Assembly (NCBI GenBank): GCA_958510825.1
Contig: OY294051.1
Coordinates: 35,216,393 to 35,280,392, forward strand
Origin: Brachypterus glaber
Lineage: Eukaryota; Arthropoda; Insecta; Coleoptera; Kateretidae
DNA length: 64,000 nucleotides
Direction of reading: 5' to 3'
Position 1 is the stretch's first letter, and the number at the start of each line of letters is the position of its first letter. The notes below the pieces were generated by a model. It did not search any database. It saw nothing but the letters and a program-made list of their open reading frames with translations, and was not told the DNA's origin. This document shows positions 34,132-45,277 of the stretch, piece after piece. Position numbers and translations under genes: made by a program.

Positions 34132-35232
34132 AGTATATTCTATAACTAGTATGGAATAGACAATATTCCGCGCGAGCGGAAAGTTTGTCATACGAGCCGG
34201 CAGGCGAGTATGACGGTCCCGCTAGCGCGGAATGACTATTCCATACGTGTTGTAGACTATACTTTTTCTTTGACTGCAAATATGAAACAATGTATGGCTT
34301 TAAACTGCGGACTGGTTAGAAACAATGTTTTTTGTGACTTGACATTGTAAATGCAACAAAACACATATTTTTAAATAACGAAATTAATGTTATTTAATAA
34401 TTTTATCAAATCAGTACTTAAAAAAGATTTTTATTTAATTTTAGCACATATTTACAAATCGACACTCCCAAGCAACAAGGACGTAACTCAAGTTAGACCC
34501 ATTTTGAGTTATACTCATAGGTAAACGCCTTGAAAAAAGACACACATGGTGGTACTACTCAGATTTCTCCACAGACCATTTTAACCAAAAGTTTACCTAA
34601 AAACACTAAAGTAAAAAATTTTAAACTTGAATATTATCAGAAACAAACAATAAATAAACAATAAATACTTATACAGTTAAATAGAGAATTTTATAAGCTT
34701 TCAAATGACGTATTGCATGGCTTCCTTTTCCACTTCAATCATTTACCCACCCTTAAATAACAAAAAAAAAAATATTTTAGAAATTTAGCTGTCGTTAAAA
34801 ATGACAATATATGAGTTACGGCTTTGTTGCTTGGGGGTATCGAAATTATAATGCAAAAAATGAAGGTTATGTCAGATTGTTGTGAGAGATATCAGGTTTA
34901 AATATTTAACAATAGATGGAGCAGTTTTAATTTTTTGAACTAAATTGAGAAAAAACTGGTCAAATATTAAGAAAAACTAATAAACTTTATGTAGTTTTAA
35001 CGCAAAACTTTAAATTGCATTAAATTATTCAATGTTTCATGGCAAAATATATATATTTTTTGCTAATTTTGCTACAGTTTTCTTTACTGTTATAAACAAG
35101 AGATGGCACTACATGTGCTCATTCTAACACTTGATGCGAAATATTCATACCGTATCTAGAGCTAGAATGGATTAATTCTGTGTTTGAAAAGTGTGTGTAT
35201 TTGCTTACATTCTAAAGCAGTCGTAGAAAAAA
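34132..35232 (+). mobile_element. Hairpin family A, copy 2, interrupted by a MITE
   Basis: AGTATATTCTATAACTAG start only 44 bases from the start of family B copy 2, in head-to-head orientation. The apical stem is CATACGAGCC - GGCA - GGCGAGTATG. The body matches copy 1 except for the inserted MITE at 34463-34838. It ends with the GTCGTAGAAAAA tail. Confidence 0.75.
34463..34838. mobile_element. TIR MITE inserted in family A copy 2
   Basis: Ends CCCAAGCAACAAGGACGTAA and the inverse of CCCAAGCAACAAAGCCGTAA. It is flanked by ATCGA on both sides, which is absent as a pair from copies 1 and 3, so this is a recognisable insertion with about a five-base duplication. No coding. Confidence 0.7.
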
Positions 35233-35239
35233 GGTAGAT

Positions 35240-35785
35240 CAAACCTTTATAGCGGTATTTTTGCTATAACTTTGAGAGTTTTATATATCCGATCAGGATA
35301 TTTAACCATTAAGTGGTTAAAACCGTACCTCTACAAAAAGATCGCTATTTAAATATACAATCGTAAAAAGATTTTTATTGGTGCGCTGTGAATTTTCTTG
35401 TAACTGGAAAAACCTTTGGTGTGGTAAACTGTGTTCCTTAAATTCCATTTGTTGTCCGAAAATTTAAAGATAATTAAAGAATTGTTGGTTTTCTTTGACC
35501 CTTTCAAGAATTTAGACATCAAAAGCATAGTTAGTGTGAGCAAAGCGGAGATTGTGCTGGCCTCTATTGATTGATATCGTTAACTTTTACCGGTTTAGTG
35601 AGACGTGTACGAAAATATTTCGCCAATAAAATACCACTCGCTTCAGGCTTTTTTGTCAAAAGAAATATATAAAAAAAGTAAAAAATGTTAGTGCAAAGGT
35701 TTGGAAATACCTTCTAATAAATAAATTCTATGCTATAAATCTAATAAATTTAATTTTCATATAATATTTTAGAAAAAACTTTCGC
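35240..35785. other. AT-rich tract without recognisable gene
   Basis: No repeat or coding remnant recognised. Confidence 0.35.
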
Positions 35786-35789
35786 ATGT

Positions 35790-36345
35790 TTTTATTTATT
35801 TATTTATTTGTACAAAAATAAACCAATGTACATTTTATAGTGCACTATGAACTAAGAGTTTGTGTGCGCACTCCAGATGTCATAAAAAAAATTCTTAAGA
35901 TTAATTACATTATGAAGTTATTAAATTACACTTAAATTGTTAAAACAAATTATAAAATATTACATTATGATTAAATACACATGTAGTCTTAACAGTATTA
36001 CGTTTTAAACCATGGTAAGATACTGTTTATCAAGTTGTTATTATTATGTTTAATCCAAAATTGGACATTATTTTTAATGATTTTGTATTCTTTGTTTTTC
36101 AAGTTTTGAGGAAGGGAATTAATTATCTTGGGTAGTATATATAAATAATGTCTTTGGGATGCAGAAAAATGCATTATTGGTACTGTAAGACCATTATTAC
36201 TAGCAAGTCTTGTATTTACAATATGTTCTATTGGGTTTGTTATCGTTTGATTCTTACAATGAAATTTTATAATATTATTAATGTATAATTGTCTGATAAT
36301 GTATTCAAGTATCCTATAGCATACTTAGAATACTCTTTTTAGAGC
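35790..36345 (-). mobile_element. Decayed LINE 3' end
   Basis: It contains the reverse-transcriptase C-terminal remnant at 35998-36345, followed on the minus strand by about 190 bases of 3' untranslated sequence and an (AAAT)n tail at about 35791-35809. The 5' side is cut off near 36345 by unrelated sequence. Confidence 0.7.
35998..36345 (-). pseudogene. Non-LTR retrotransposon ORF2 C-terminus (broken)
   Basis: A 108-residue open stretch (VCYRILEYIIRQLY... to ...SILPWFKT, stop at 35998) with PIEHIVNTRLASNNGLTVP and ILPKIINSLPQNLKN, the pattern of the region after the reverse transcriptase in jockey-type LINE proteins (NTR... then LPNSLP..LK). It is preceded in frame by ALKRVF and a TAA, so at least one stop or deletion separates it from the enzyme core. 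No catalytic residues remain. Element subclass not certain. Confidence 0.65.
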
Positions 36346-36349
36346 TCAT

Positions 36350-36440
36350 ATGTTTTCCGATTTTTTCCACCTTTTTTTGACGTAGAATCAAAAATTATAA
36401 ATACATACCTGTAAAATTACATTAAAGCTTACTTAAATGA
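36350..36440. repeat. Fragment related to the CAGG element
   Basis: TTTTGACGTAGAATCA and ACCTGTA resemble the right end of 48768-49438 (TTTTTTAACGTAGAATCACC ... CCTG). The rest is lost. Confidence 0.3.
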
Positions 36441-36447
36441 ATAATTA

Positions 36448-37257
36448 CACAGGCCCACAAAAAAAATTCAGAGTCTTAGATTCCAATATGATATTTTCCC
36501 CTAACCTCATAATACCATAGCCGCATAACCTCCAAACCCCGTAACCTCATTAAGTAGAAAAATCTAGTTTGGGAAAACAGAAAAAATTCTTCAGTTTTTT
36601 TTGTGGAACATAGTCATAGGTAAGTGACTCTATGACCCCAAAATTCCTCAACCACATAACCTCAAAATCCCTTCACTTCGTAACCACATATACTATATCC
36701 CCTTAATCCCGTTATCCTATTCTGTGGAGAAGTCCGGTTAAAAAAATAATGAAGTAGACCTTGATTTATGACTTCACTCACAAAACTCTTATGATTTTGA
36801 GAACCGGACTTTTCCACAGAATAGGATGATGGGGTTAAGAGGTTATAATATATGGGGTTACGGAGTGAAGGGGTTAGGAGGTGTGATGGGATTTTAGGGT
36901 TATACAGTTACTTATTCATAACTATATTCTACAAGAAAATTTCACGTAATTGTTCTGTTTTCCCGAACCAGATTTTTCTACTTAATGAGGTTACGGGGTT
37001 TTGAGGTTATGGAGTAATGGTATTCCGAGGTGAGGGGATTATGGGGTTACGAAATTACGAATTTGGAGGAAGGGGGTGAAAGTGGTATGGAGTAGATGAA
37101 TGTAGCGGTTTCAGTAGTTTTTCGGGTGTTTTTTGAGGTTATGTCAGAATCCTGACGTGTAGGGGTAAACGGGTTACGGATTCGGTTTCATCGGGAAAAA
37201 ATACATAGGAATATCATATTGGAATTCAAGAGTCACAATTTTTTTTGTGGGCTTGTG
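36448..37257. mobile_element. Foldback element with degenerate GGGGTTA-like repeats
   Basis: The ends CACAGGCCCACAAAAAAAAT and the inverse of CACAAGCCCACAAAAAAAAT are followed by an inverted TTCCAATATGATATT. The arms hold degenerate repeats, with CCTCATAACCTCAAA-like units on the left and GGGGTTACGG, GAGGTTA and GGGGTTAGG on the right. Inner arms CTATTCTGTGGA and GTCCGGTT are also inverted. No coding. Confidence 0.75.
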
Positions 37258-37674
37258 TTATAATTAATTAATATTTATAGAATATAAACTAAGGATGAGT
37301 CTAACAAGTAAAATATGATAATTGGAATATTAAATTCCTTATGAGTTCCAAATCTATGAAGGTATGACTAATGACCTTGTTTCAGAACATAATCTTGAGA
37401 AACACACAGAAGGGGATGAAATCCTGATGAATTGTTACAAATATGAAGTAATAAATATCTAAGATACAATAGAGATTGTGCTTTAAATGGTACAGTTAAA
37501 ATTAGGATATTTAGGTGAATGAATATGGAATATTATTCAAAACCTTGTTTGAGCTAGTTGTTATTCAAAAGAGAATTAAATGTAAGAACAATGAAGTTTT
37601 GGTTAACTGTGTTTGGGTTAAGAATAGCAGAAATTATTAACAATCCAGAGCTTTTTAATGCTTTCGTTGTTCTA

Positions 37675-38011
37675 CAGTGCGGTCCAAAAGTCACCCCCCT
37701 CCCTTTTAACTTTTGAACGAGTTGAGATATCGTCTTCAAATTTAGAACTCTTAAACAACTTAAACTATCTTATGGCATATATTTGATATTTTCAGTTCTT
37801 AAAATGTGGGCAGGGGGGCATGGGGGGACATTTTTTTAAATGGAAAGGGGGGTCGTGTGCCCCCATGCCCCCTGCCCACATTTTAAGAGCCGAAAATATC
37901 AAATATACGCTAAAAGATAGTTTAAGTTGTCTTATTTAAGAGTTCTAAATTTGAAGTCGATATCTCAACTCGTTCAAAAGTTAAAGGGGGGGTGACTTTT
38001 GGACCCCACTG
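37675..38011. mobile_element. Palindromic Tc1/mariner-type miniature element, copy 3 (loop deleted)
   Basis: Same ends as copies 1 and 2, with TA on both sides (the right end reads GGACCCCACTG). The A-rich middle is gone, so the two GGGCAGGGGGGCATGGGG arms nearly touch, giving an almost continuous 337-bp hairpin. Confidence 0.85.
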
Positions 38012-38094
38012 TATAAAAAGCGTTCGATACATACCTAGTAAAATTATAATATATTTATTTGGTTTCAAGCTTTTAAAATACCTACGTTTTCTAA

Positions 38095-38290
38095 AAGTCA
38101 TTTGTAAAAGTGATTTGTAGATGCCGATACTCTAAAAACTAGCCATTTTTTTTCCAAACTTTTCTGTTTTAGATTTTATTAACGATATCAAAATTCAATA
38201 TTAATGTTTTTGCACACTCAGTGACATTAACTTCTATACCAAAAGTTTCAACGAGAAAAAAACAGCAAAGTAATAAAACTATAGAGCTTT
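38095..38290 (+). repeat. Direct repeat N, unit 1
   Basis: GATTTGTAGATGCCGATACT, AAAACTAGCCATTTTTTTTC, AGATTTTATTAACGA and CAGTGACATTAA recur in the same order at 38808-39025. Units are about 700 bases apart in the same orientation. Confidence 0.6.
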
Positions 38291-38639
38291 TTATTCATTT
38301 ATTAAAGGCATTCTATGCAAATCTAGTAAAATATTGATTATTACTTAGCTTCAAGCTTTTAAAATAAAAAAGAACTTATTTAGTAACTTTGATTTGTATG
38401 TGACATGGTGACACTAAGTAAAATTTGAAATGATTAAAAAGCAAAAAAATAGCAAAATTATAGCCATTTTCCCTTAATAATTTTAAAACCATAGAGCTTT
38501 TTTGACACACACATAATAAAATTGTGACATTTATCCAAACGATTACACAGCATTCATTTTGACAAAAGTCATTCGACGTTTATAAAATTTTGAAATGTCA
38601 AAATTAAACACAGGTAATTTTTTAAAATATACATTTTTA

Positions 38640-38777
38640 AAAAGTCTAGACTGTAGATCGAACGAAAAATCTTGTTCGCAACTCGTTTGCGACAAGTATT
38701 TAGTGCACTCGAATTACTTTTTGGCTTCGCTTCGCGTCGTCAAAAAAACTTCATTCTCGTGCACTAAGGAATATAGT
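38640..38777 (-). repeat. Stepped hairpin H with CGAG/CGAG step
   Basis: On the minus strand, after ACTATATTCC, TAGTGCACGAGAAT pairs with ATTCGAGTGCACTA, so CGAG faces CGAG. Further in, TTTTTTTG faces CAAAAAG around GACGACGCGAAGCGAAGC, which contains GCGAAGC, a sequence known as an unusually stable DNA mini-hairpin. A neighbouring hairpin CTTGTCGCAA - ACGAG - TTGCGAACAAG lies on its 3' side. It sits between the two N units. Confidence 0.6.
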
Positions 38778-38807
38778 CGCTTACACGTTACGAAAACTAC
38801 TATTTTT

Positions 38808-39025
38808 TGTAAAAGAAGCTATTTCTTAACTTTGATTTGTAGATGGCGATATGCTGAAAAACTAGCCAACATTTTTTCAAACTTTTCTATTTGTTTGAGA
38901 TTTTATTAACGACCTCGAAATTCAATTAATAATGTTGTTTTGTACATTCGGTGACATTAATTGAGTCTTATAGTAAAAGTTGAAACGAGTAAAAAAGAAC
39001 AAAATAATAAAACTATAGCGATTTT
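38808..39025 (+). repeat. Direct repeat N, unit 2
   Basis: Counterpart of 38095-38290 with moderate divergence. The N unit may be the duplicated end of a larger element, or an older tandem duplication later split by hairpin H. Confidence 0.6.
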
Positions 39026-39029
39026 TCCT

Positions 39030-40180
39030 GCTTTTCCTGTCAACCGTTTGTTAATTAATATATGGTCCGTGGCCACCTAATTTCCAACACCATTAATAAC
39101 CGCTGACTATCTAAATGTAGTCGTCAATTGTTTTCATTGTTCAGCATCTGAACCCATTAAAGAACATGCAGGAATATGTACTGCTTTGCTTTACATAGTA
39201 TACGTTTCCCAGTAGATCTTTTATACACTAAAATTAAATATTTTCCTGAAAAATCGATTTTTTTTATTTAAGAAAAAAAAATTAACCCTCCAAGGCATCA
39301 TATAACTAACGGACACAACTTAATTTAGTTAATAAAAGTATCGTTGTTATAAACGATAAATATATTGTTTTAGCTTTTAAACATAACATTGTTTTAATCC
39401 CTATAGCTCATATGATCATATCCAATTTATTAGCGCAAAACGAAAGCAATTTTCAATATGTCGCCTAACTGGTGTTTAGGGTTTAAAGTGTGTTGATGCT
39501 TTGATGTTGATGATAGCTTTAATACTTCAAGGTATTTTTTTTTAATTTGATTAACTTATTTTATAAACAATTATTAAGTATGATGCGCATATTTATTTCA
39601 TATATATTATGGCCTAACTATGACCTAATTTTGCCATATGGTCAGAACAAATACCACTATTTTTTAATATAAAATTAATTGATAAAACTCGATTTGATAA
39701 AATTAGTCATATACCCTCATTTGGTAGTTTTAGTCCTTATAAAAACTACTGGACCTTCCAGGGTTATAGCACATTTTAATAATTATTTATACTGACAAAA
39801 ATTTATTAGCTTCAGAATATACAAAATACAAAATTGATGTAGCGTATTCTTTTACGTATTCTAATAAAAAAACTTATTGATCAATAATTGTGTGCTTAAC
39901 TTCTAATACTTACATATTGCGTATCTATCCGGCTCGAAGGCCCAACAAACACTTCTAGATAAAAATATTAATCAAGTTCGTTAGTTAATGATATTTAATA
40001 ATTATCTTGTTGTTTTAGAAGTTTAATCATACCGATACCTTTACAGCTGGATTACTGCGAAGAGTATTAACTATGCGTCGCGACGGCATCGTCGGACGCA
40101 CAGACAATTTGTCAATTTTGCCCAAGCGAAAACTGTAAACACGTGTCGGTTAACTGCGCTTATTTTATTGCTTAAGCTCG
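39030..40180. other. AT-rich tract without recognisable gene
   Basis: No element ends or coding remnants recognised. Confidence 0.35.
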
Positions 40181-40181
40181 G

Positions 40182-40707
40182 TTACGTCAAGGGTGAATAA
40201 CTTATTAAACAATTAGGAATTAGGGCAGTTAGTAATATTGAAATAAGCACTATTAATAAAACAAATAAATCTTTGCAAGCTTGTTGCAAACAAAATAAAA
40301 AATATCTAAAGCTAAATGTACAATAAAGAGTCCCATGCTTATTTCTTTGGACTTTGGAAGTCAAAATTTGTTGTTCAGTGTAGACAACACTTGATGAAAT
40401 AAAGTTTGTAAAACACAGCAATATATTCAACTCTAGGTATTTGGACACAAATAGAATTTTCATGTTGGCAATATGCATAATAGTGTAATTCTCTTGAGAA
40501 ACAAGTTCCATAAAAGTTGTAAAATATTTCATCGAGACCATCAGCGACAAAATCTAGCCAATTTATCTGGAAAACTTCTTTTTCTCGAGAAGAGCACCTT
40601 TTTCCGGGAAGACAATTCGACAAATAAAACTTACAACTTCCAATTTGCCAAACGGCATTACGATCAAACAAAGCATACACTGATAGAAAAATCTGAAAAT
40701 AGTACAA
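40182..40707 (-). other. Overlapping unidentified ORFs (110 and 122 residues)
   Basis: Two minus-strand frames overlap, 40375-40707 (Cys- and Tyr-rich, INWLDFVADGLDEIFYNFYG) and 40182-40550 (C-terminal hydrophobic run LFVLLIVLISILLTALI). A plus-strand frame also stays open here. Three open frames in one spot argue against a normal gene, and a decayed gene with a frameshift is possible. Family not recognised. Confidence 0.15.
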
Positions 40708-40733
40708 CCAAACATTGTTGTTACAAGTTTGGA

Positions 40734-40737
<4 letters not shown>

Positions 40738-40805
<68 letters not shown>
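40738..40805. repeat. (TA)n microsatellite
   Basis: About 33 uninterrupted TA units. Confidence 0.95.
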
Positions 40806-40808
<3 letters not shown>

Positions 40809-41650
40809 CGATTTTTACGATTATTCTAAACCATTATAACGTTATATTAAATACACTATTAAAATTGTAGATTAATATTATTTAATAATACAACAACGTT
40901 GTTCTCACTATAATAGTTTTTTGACGAAGGATAATTAATAAAGATGGCGACAATCAGCTGATTCTAATAAATGTTGAAAGTAGGCATTTTGGGCTAAAAT
41001 TTTTGTGTGCATAAGTATATCCAGCGATAATCATGTACATGTACACGTAATTACATGTGATATGTAGTTTCTATGTGCATATAAATGAATTTAAAATACA
41101 TCACATAACACCCACATCACAGCTCGTCAAACGTAGGATGAGACGTGAGTTTTTAAATATGGACTTTTTTTCTTTTCTTGGACCTGGCACATTTGAGGCA
41201 AAAACCATTTATCTGGTTTTAAGATTGTTAAAAATTAAATAATTTTAAACACTTTGGCACAAGAATTTTTGTTTTGAGACAAGACCACTTGCATTTCACA
41301 CAAGATCAAAGAATTTTAAGTTAAAGAAACAGAAAGATCTTGGAAAGTTAATTATATTTTCATGTTAAGAGAAGGGCGTTTGGGCGTATTCAAGAGTGCG
41401 AAACATTTGGCCTAATTTCATATGCCATTACCGCAAAGGGTCCTTTTTTTCAGTTCATTAGAATAAAGATATGTTTATGTTTAATGTAGTAAAAAGTTAG
41501 ATTTGAATGCAGTAAAAAATAAAATGTCTAAACTTGGAAATAATTGGCTCACCCACCTTATATGATTTAATGTTAATCTTGGTATAGTGCCATTTTTTTT
41601 CTACAATCAAAGATATCATAATTATTAGGTATATTTCCTAAAAACCTCAT

Positions 41651-41920
41651 GTTGGGCGCCAAAAGTTAAAAACCAAATAAAACTAATTTTCTTTGTGTAT
41701 AATCAAACAATAGAAGCTTGCCAAAGCTTGACTGTCATTTATTTTTCCCAGCCCCGGAGACCTTGTTATTTTGGATTATGATAATACCAAGCGCCTATCT
41801 TTGGCGACATTCGCGCGCGGGCGATCCCCAGCCATAGCCTGACTTGATCCTGTGCGACTCTCGATAAGGATTATAGCCTATTTGATCCCTTCGTTCAAAA
41901 TATTTTTCCTTAAGATTTTA
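41651..41920 (-). mobile_element. LTR retrotransposon remnant (LTR plus primer-binding site)
   Basis: On the minus strand TAACTTTTGGCGCCCAACAT contains TGGCGCCCAAC, the primer-binding site of many insect Ty3/gypsy elements, directly after a plausible LTR end. The LTR-like stretch upstream holds a GC-rich patch and an AATAAA signal. The outer LTR edge is cut by the foldback at 41929, and no gag-pol coding follows, so this is a truncated copy. Confidence 0.5.
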
Positions 41921-41928
41921 TTAAATTC

Positions 41929-42477
41929 CACAGCCACACAAAAAAATATATCCAGAGACTAGACCAATGCATTTTTATATTTTTTGGGTCGCTGAAACCG
42001 AATCTGATCTCGGAATTGCTCCATCAGATCCCAATTTTTTTCTACCCATAAAAACATCGGAATTTAAGGAAATTTCGCACCCTTTTTTAAGTGTGATCTG
42101 TTGGAGCAATTCTGAGGTCAGATTCGGTTTCAGCGACCCCAAAAATATAAAAATGCGTTGGTCTAGTCCCTGGCACCTATTTTTTTTTGGCTTGGCTATG
42201 CACAGCCACCCAAAAAAAAATATTTGCCAGAGACTACACCAATTCATTTTTATATTTTTGGGGTCACTGAAATCGAATCTGGTATCAGAATAGCTCCATC
42301 AGGTCACAATTTTTTTCTACACTTAAAAACATCTGAATTTTCGTCTCTTTTTTTAAGTGTAAAAAAAATTGCGATCTGATGGAGCAATTCTGAGGTCAGA
42401 TTCGGTTTCAGCGAACCCGAAAATATAAAAATGCATTGGTCTAGTCTCTGGATATTAATTTTTTTTGTGTGGCTGTG
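41929..42477. mobile_element. Tandem pair of palindromic elements
   Basis: Two palindromes of about 272 and 277 bases abut at 42200/42201. Each begins CACAGCCAC(A/C)CAAAAAAA and contains inverted AGAGACTA(G/C)ACCAAT, TTTTTATATTTTTGGG and GAATCTGATCTCGGAATTGC arms. The end type matches 36448-37257 and 4616-5620. Confidence 0.8.
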
Positions 42478-42734
42478 TTCTCTATGAGAAAAAAATCACA
42501 TTCTTCTTATAGTTGTCAGGATTAAATATTTGGGACATGTAATAAAGGAACAAGGTCTCGAAAATATTTGTGTTATGAGCATAATGATTAAATAGCGGGA
42601 AATAATGAGAAAATATTAACATAGGTTAAAAATTCTTAAATATAAAAAATTAAATTAATAAAATATTTAATACTAATACTGACTGCATATTATTTCTAGC
42701 ATTAGCTGTCAAACATTGCTGGTTTTATATTTTG

Positions 42735-43493
42735 TTAACCGACTTCCAAAAAGGAGGAGGTTATCAATTCGGCGTGTGACTTTTTTTTATGTTTGTTCCC
42801 GCATAACTTTGGAACGAATGAACGGAATTTGATGAAACCTTTTGCAACTTAAAGAGGGCATTCATGAGGTGGTCCCGTTTTAATTTGACGCCCGGATAAT
42901 GCCGGGTAAGCCGGATAATTGAGATAAATCTAATAATTTTAACGCAATTTCACTTAAAAACGGCTTAATTTGGTTCTACTACCAACTAAATTTTTAGAGA
43001 AATATCGGATAATTCGAATAAGCCGGATAACTTGATTAGGGGTCACTCAAATATTGCGGCACACTGAAAATCTTTTAAATGCCTCTAAACTTGATTCTTT
43101 GGACCTGTAATATTAAAATACCAAGAGAAAATGATTTTTGTGATTTTACCATAAGGCGTTATTTGATTATTAATTAACGTTTAAAGTTTGACAAGATTTT
43201 CTTTAGTATTTCGTTTAAAATAAGTTTGGTTGGACTCTTGGGCGCTGAAATAAAAATATTACTTTTTTTTAAATTTATATTTAAGGTAATGACGTCACAA
43301 CAACTAACAGTGCGTTGTGACGTCAGCAGCTTGCCAAGATAGAAGGACAATTATAATTTAGCTTAGATAACGTTACAGCAATAATAAAATAATGAAAAAA
43401 CAATTGTTAGTAATAAATTTAGGGAATGGTGACATCGGCACCGACTTAAATATTTTTTATTTTTTACTTTTTAGAGACACAAAAGTCGGTTAA
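42735..43493. mobile_element. TTAACCGACTT-ended TIR element
   Basis: The left end TTAACCGACTTCCAAAAAGG is followed by AGGAGGTTATCAATTCGGCG, and the right end AAGTCGGTTAA is followed by a run of T. This terminus is a familiar repetitive motif in insect genomes. The interior has CCGGATAA repeats and an inverted TGACGTCA pair near 43300. No transposase. Confidence 0.65.
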
Positions 43494-43599
43494 TTTTTTT
43501 TTTTTTTTTTTTGAGAAAAGTTTTTATTTTAGTACTATTTTTACAAAATATTTTGTATTTTACACTATTTCAAAAACTTTCACTATTAATTTAAGGAAT

Positions 43600-43860
43600 T
43601 CCTTTTAGCTTTCAGGAAATTCCTGATAAAACTTTGGTCAGGTATATTAGACTATTGAAACAATTTTGCACACACAAAAGCTTGTATGAAACACATCCTG
43701 CAGGTTTAAAGTAATCCCGACTGGGATTACCTAAAAAGGGAACAGAGTGGGGGCAGGAAAGGATGTGCCTGTCTACGTAATTTACTTTTCTTTCCTGGGG
43801 TCGGTAAAGTAGGGTATAGATTTTAGTGTCGGACGTTTTGGATTTCATTCTACAGGACCT
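43600..43860. other. Unassigned GC-richer tract
   Basis: A 78-residue minus-strand frame (43612-43848) gives no recognisable family. AATCCCGACTGGGATT forms a small palindrome. Possibly part of an LTR or an old insertion. Confidence 0.2.
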
Positions 43861-43966
43861 TAGGGCGTTGAATTACGGGGTCTAAGAAGGATTTTATCGA
43901 TAAAAATATGGTCGAGTAGAAAAATACAACAAAAAAAACAAAACAAAAATGCTAACATCTAAAAAT

Positions 43967-44072
43967 AGTATATTGTTTTACTAAGAGGAAAAGTGAAGCT
44001 TTTTTTACTAGTCTGTAGAATTTACTACAGACGAATAAAAAAAAACAGTTTTCCTCTGAGTGATACAAACTA
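43967..44072 (+). repeat. Stepped hairpin G
   Basis: Starts AGTATATTGTTTTACTAAG. AGAGGAAAA pairs with TTTTCCTCT and TTTTTTACTAGTCTGTAG pairs with CTACAGACGAATAAAAAA. The steps are CTAA/TGAG and CTAG/CGAA, each leaving one A.G mismatch where other families have tandem G.A. Confidence 0.6.
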
Positions 44073-44596
44073 TTTTTTCTTCAAGCATCCTATATATTTT
44101 TTTTAAATATTAATTTTTGAATTTAATTTATTCAGTAATAAAGAATGTTTTTTTTATTAAAATAGGCCAATAAAACCCTTTCGAAATAAACTTTAACCTT
44201 CCTTAGCTCATTTTAAATATTTTTTTAAGGCTAAATCATACACTTTCCGCGATTTCCATGGTAACTTGTCTAATGTAGCATTTGCAATTTCGGAGAGATT
44301 TGTAGGTGTGTAAACCATATATTCTTCTTCAATCATTTTTAATCAATTTCACACAAGGTTTTTGCACAGAATCTCGAGTCAACCACCTCTTTACATAATA
44401 AACAAACAAGTTTGAAGTATGGCTGTCATCAAAGTAAAGAGTGCTGCCGCCAGTGGTGGTTTTGCTGACTAACTTTTTTTTACGGCGTACAACAATGAAC
44501 TTATTTTTTTACTGTAAAAAAATAGATCAGTTCTAACTAGTTCAGTTATAAAATATGAACATTTTACTACGCTTGAAGAAAAAATATATTTTCGTA

Positions 44597-45010
44597 CACG
44601 GAAAGAAATTAGTGGGCTCTGCGCTATACATCATAAGATATTTGGTAACAGTGGCAAATTATAGTGATTTAAGCTATAGATTATAAGGGACACAATAACT
44701 AATAATGTTAAAAATAAATTGGAAACGATTATATATATTACAGACACGATTATATTTATTACAGGCACTATTATAAATTTTATTATATTATAAAAATTAT
44801 TAGCACGGACAATAATTAAATCTATTTAAGCTATAAATGCCATACTATTTGTTATATTTTATTATTCACTAAACAATTAAAGTATTTCATATAAATTTTT
44901 ACACTGACTGCCATAATTGTAAGAGAAAGCCTTGTATTTATATAATAAGCGATTATAATTTGCTTGGTATGTGTGTTATAGCGCTCCTAGCTATAATTTT
45001 TTTTTCCGTG
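44597..45010. mobile_element. TIR MITE with CACGGAAA ends
   Basis: CACGGAAAGAAATTAG and the inverse of CACGGAAAAAAAAATTA, each flanked by TA. Further inverted sequence GCGCTATA lies inside. 414 bp, no coding. Confidence 0.65.
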
Positions 45011-45277
45011 TACAGAAACTTTAGAATTTAAATGGGTTTTGAAGTATATTCCTAAATATTATGTTTTACTTTAATAAAATGGTTTTATGAACACTTTCTA
45101 ATAAATTTAAATATGAAGTTATAGTAATTAAAAGCTAAGAATTCCTTGGATTTACATTTATTAAGTACTGTCCTTTTTATGCAAAAAGTCCAAACGAGAG
45201 ACTCCATTATAACAATTTTTGTTTAATAAGCATAAAATTTATGCTTAAATTTATCAAATGCATATTTAATATGCATT

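Noticed and set aside
40473..40829. 118-residue plus-strand frame ending in Ile-Tyr repeats
   Set aside because: The C-terminal third is the (TA)n microsatellite and the frame overlaps two antisense frames. No gene support.
41967..42293. Overlapping 108- and 90-residue frames on opposite strands
   Set aside because: They are mirror readings of the tandem palindromes at 41929-42477.
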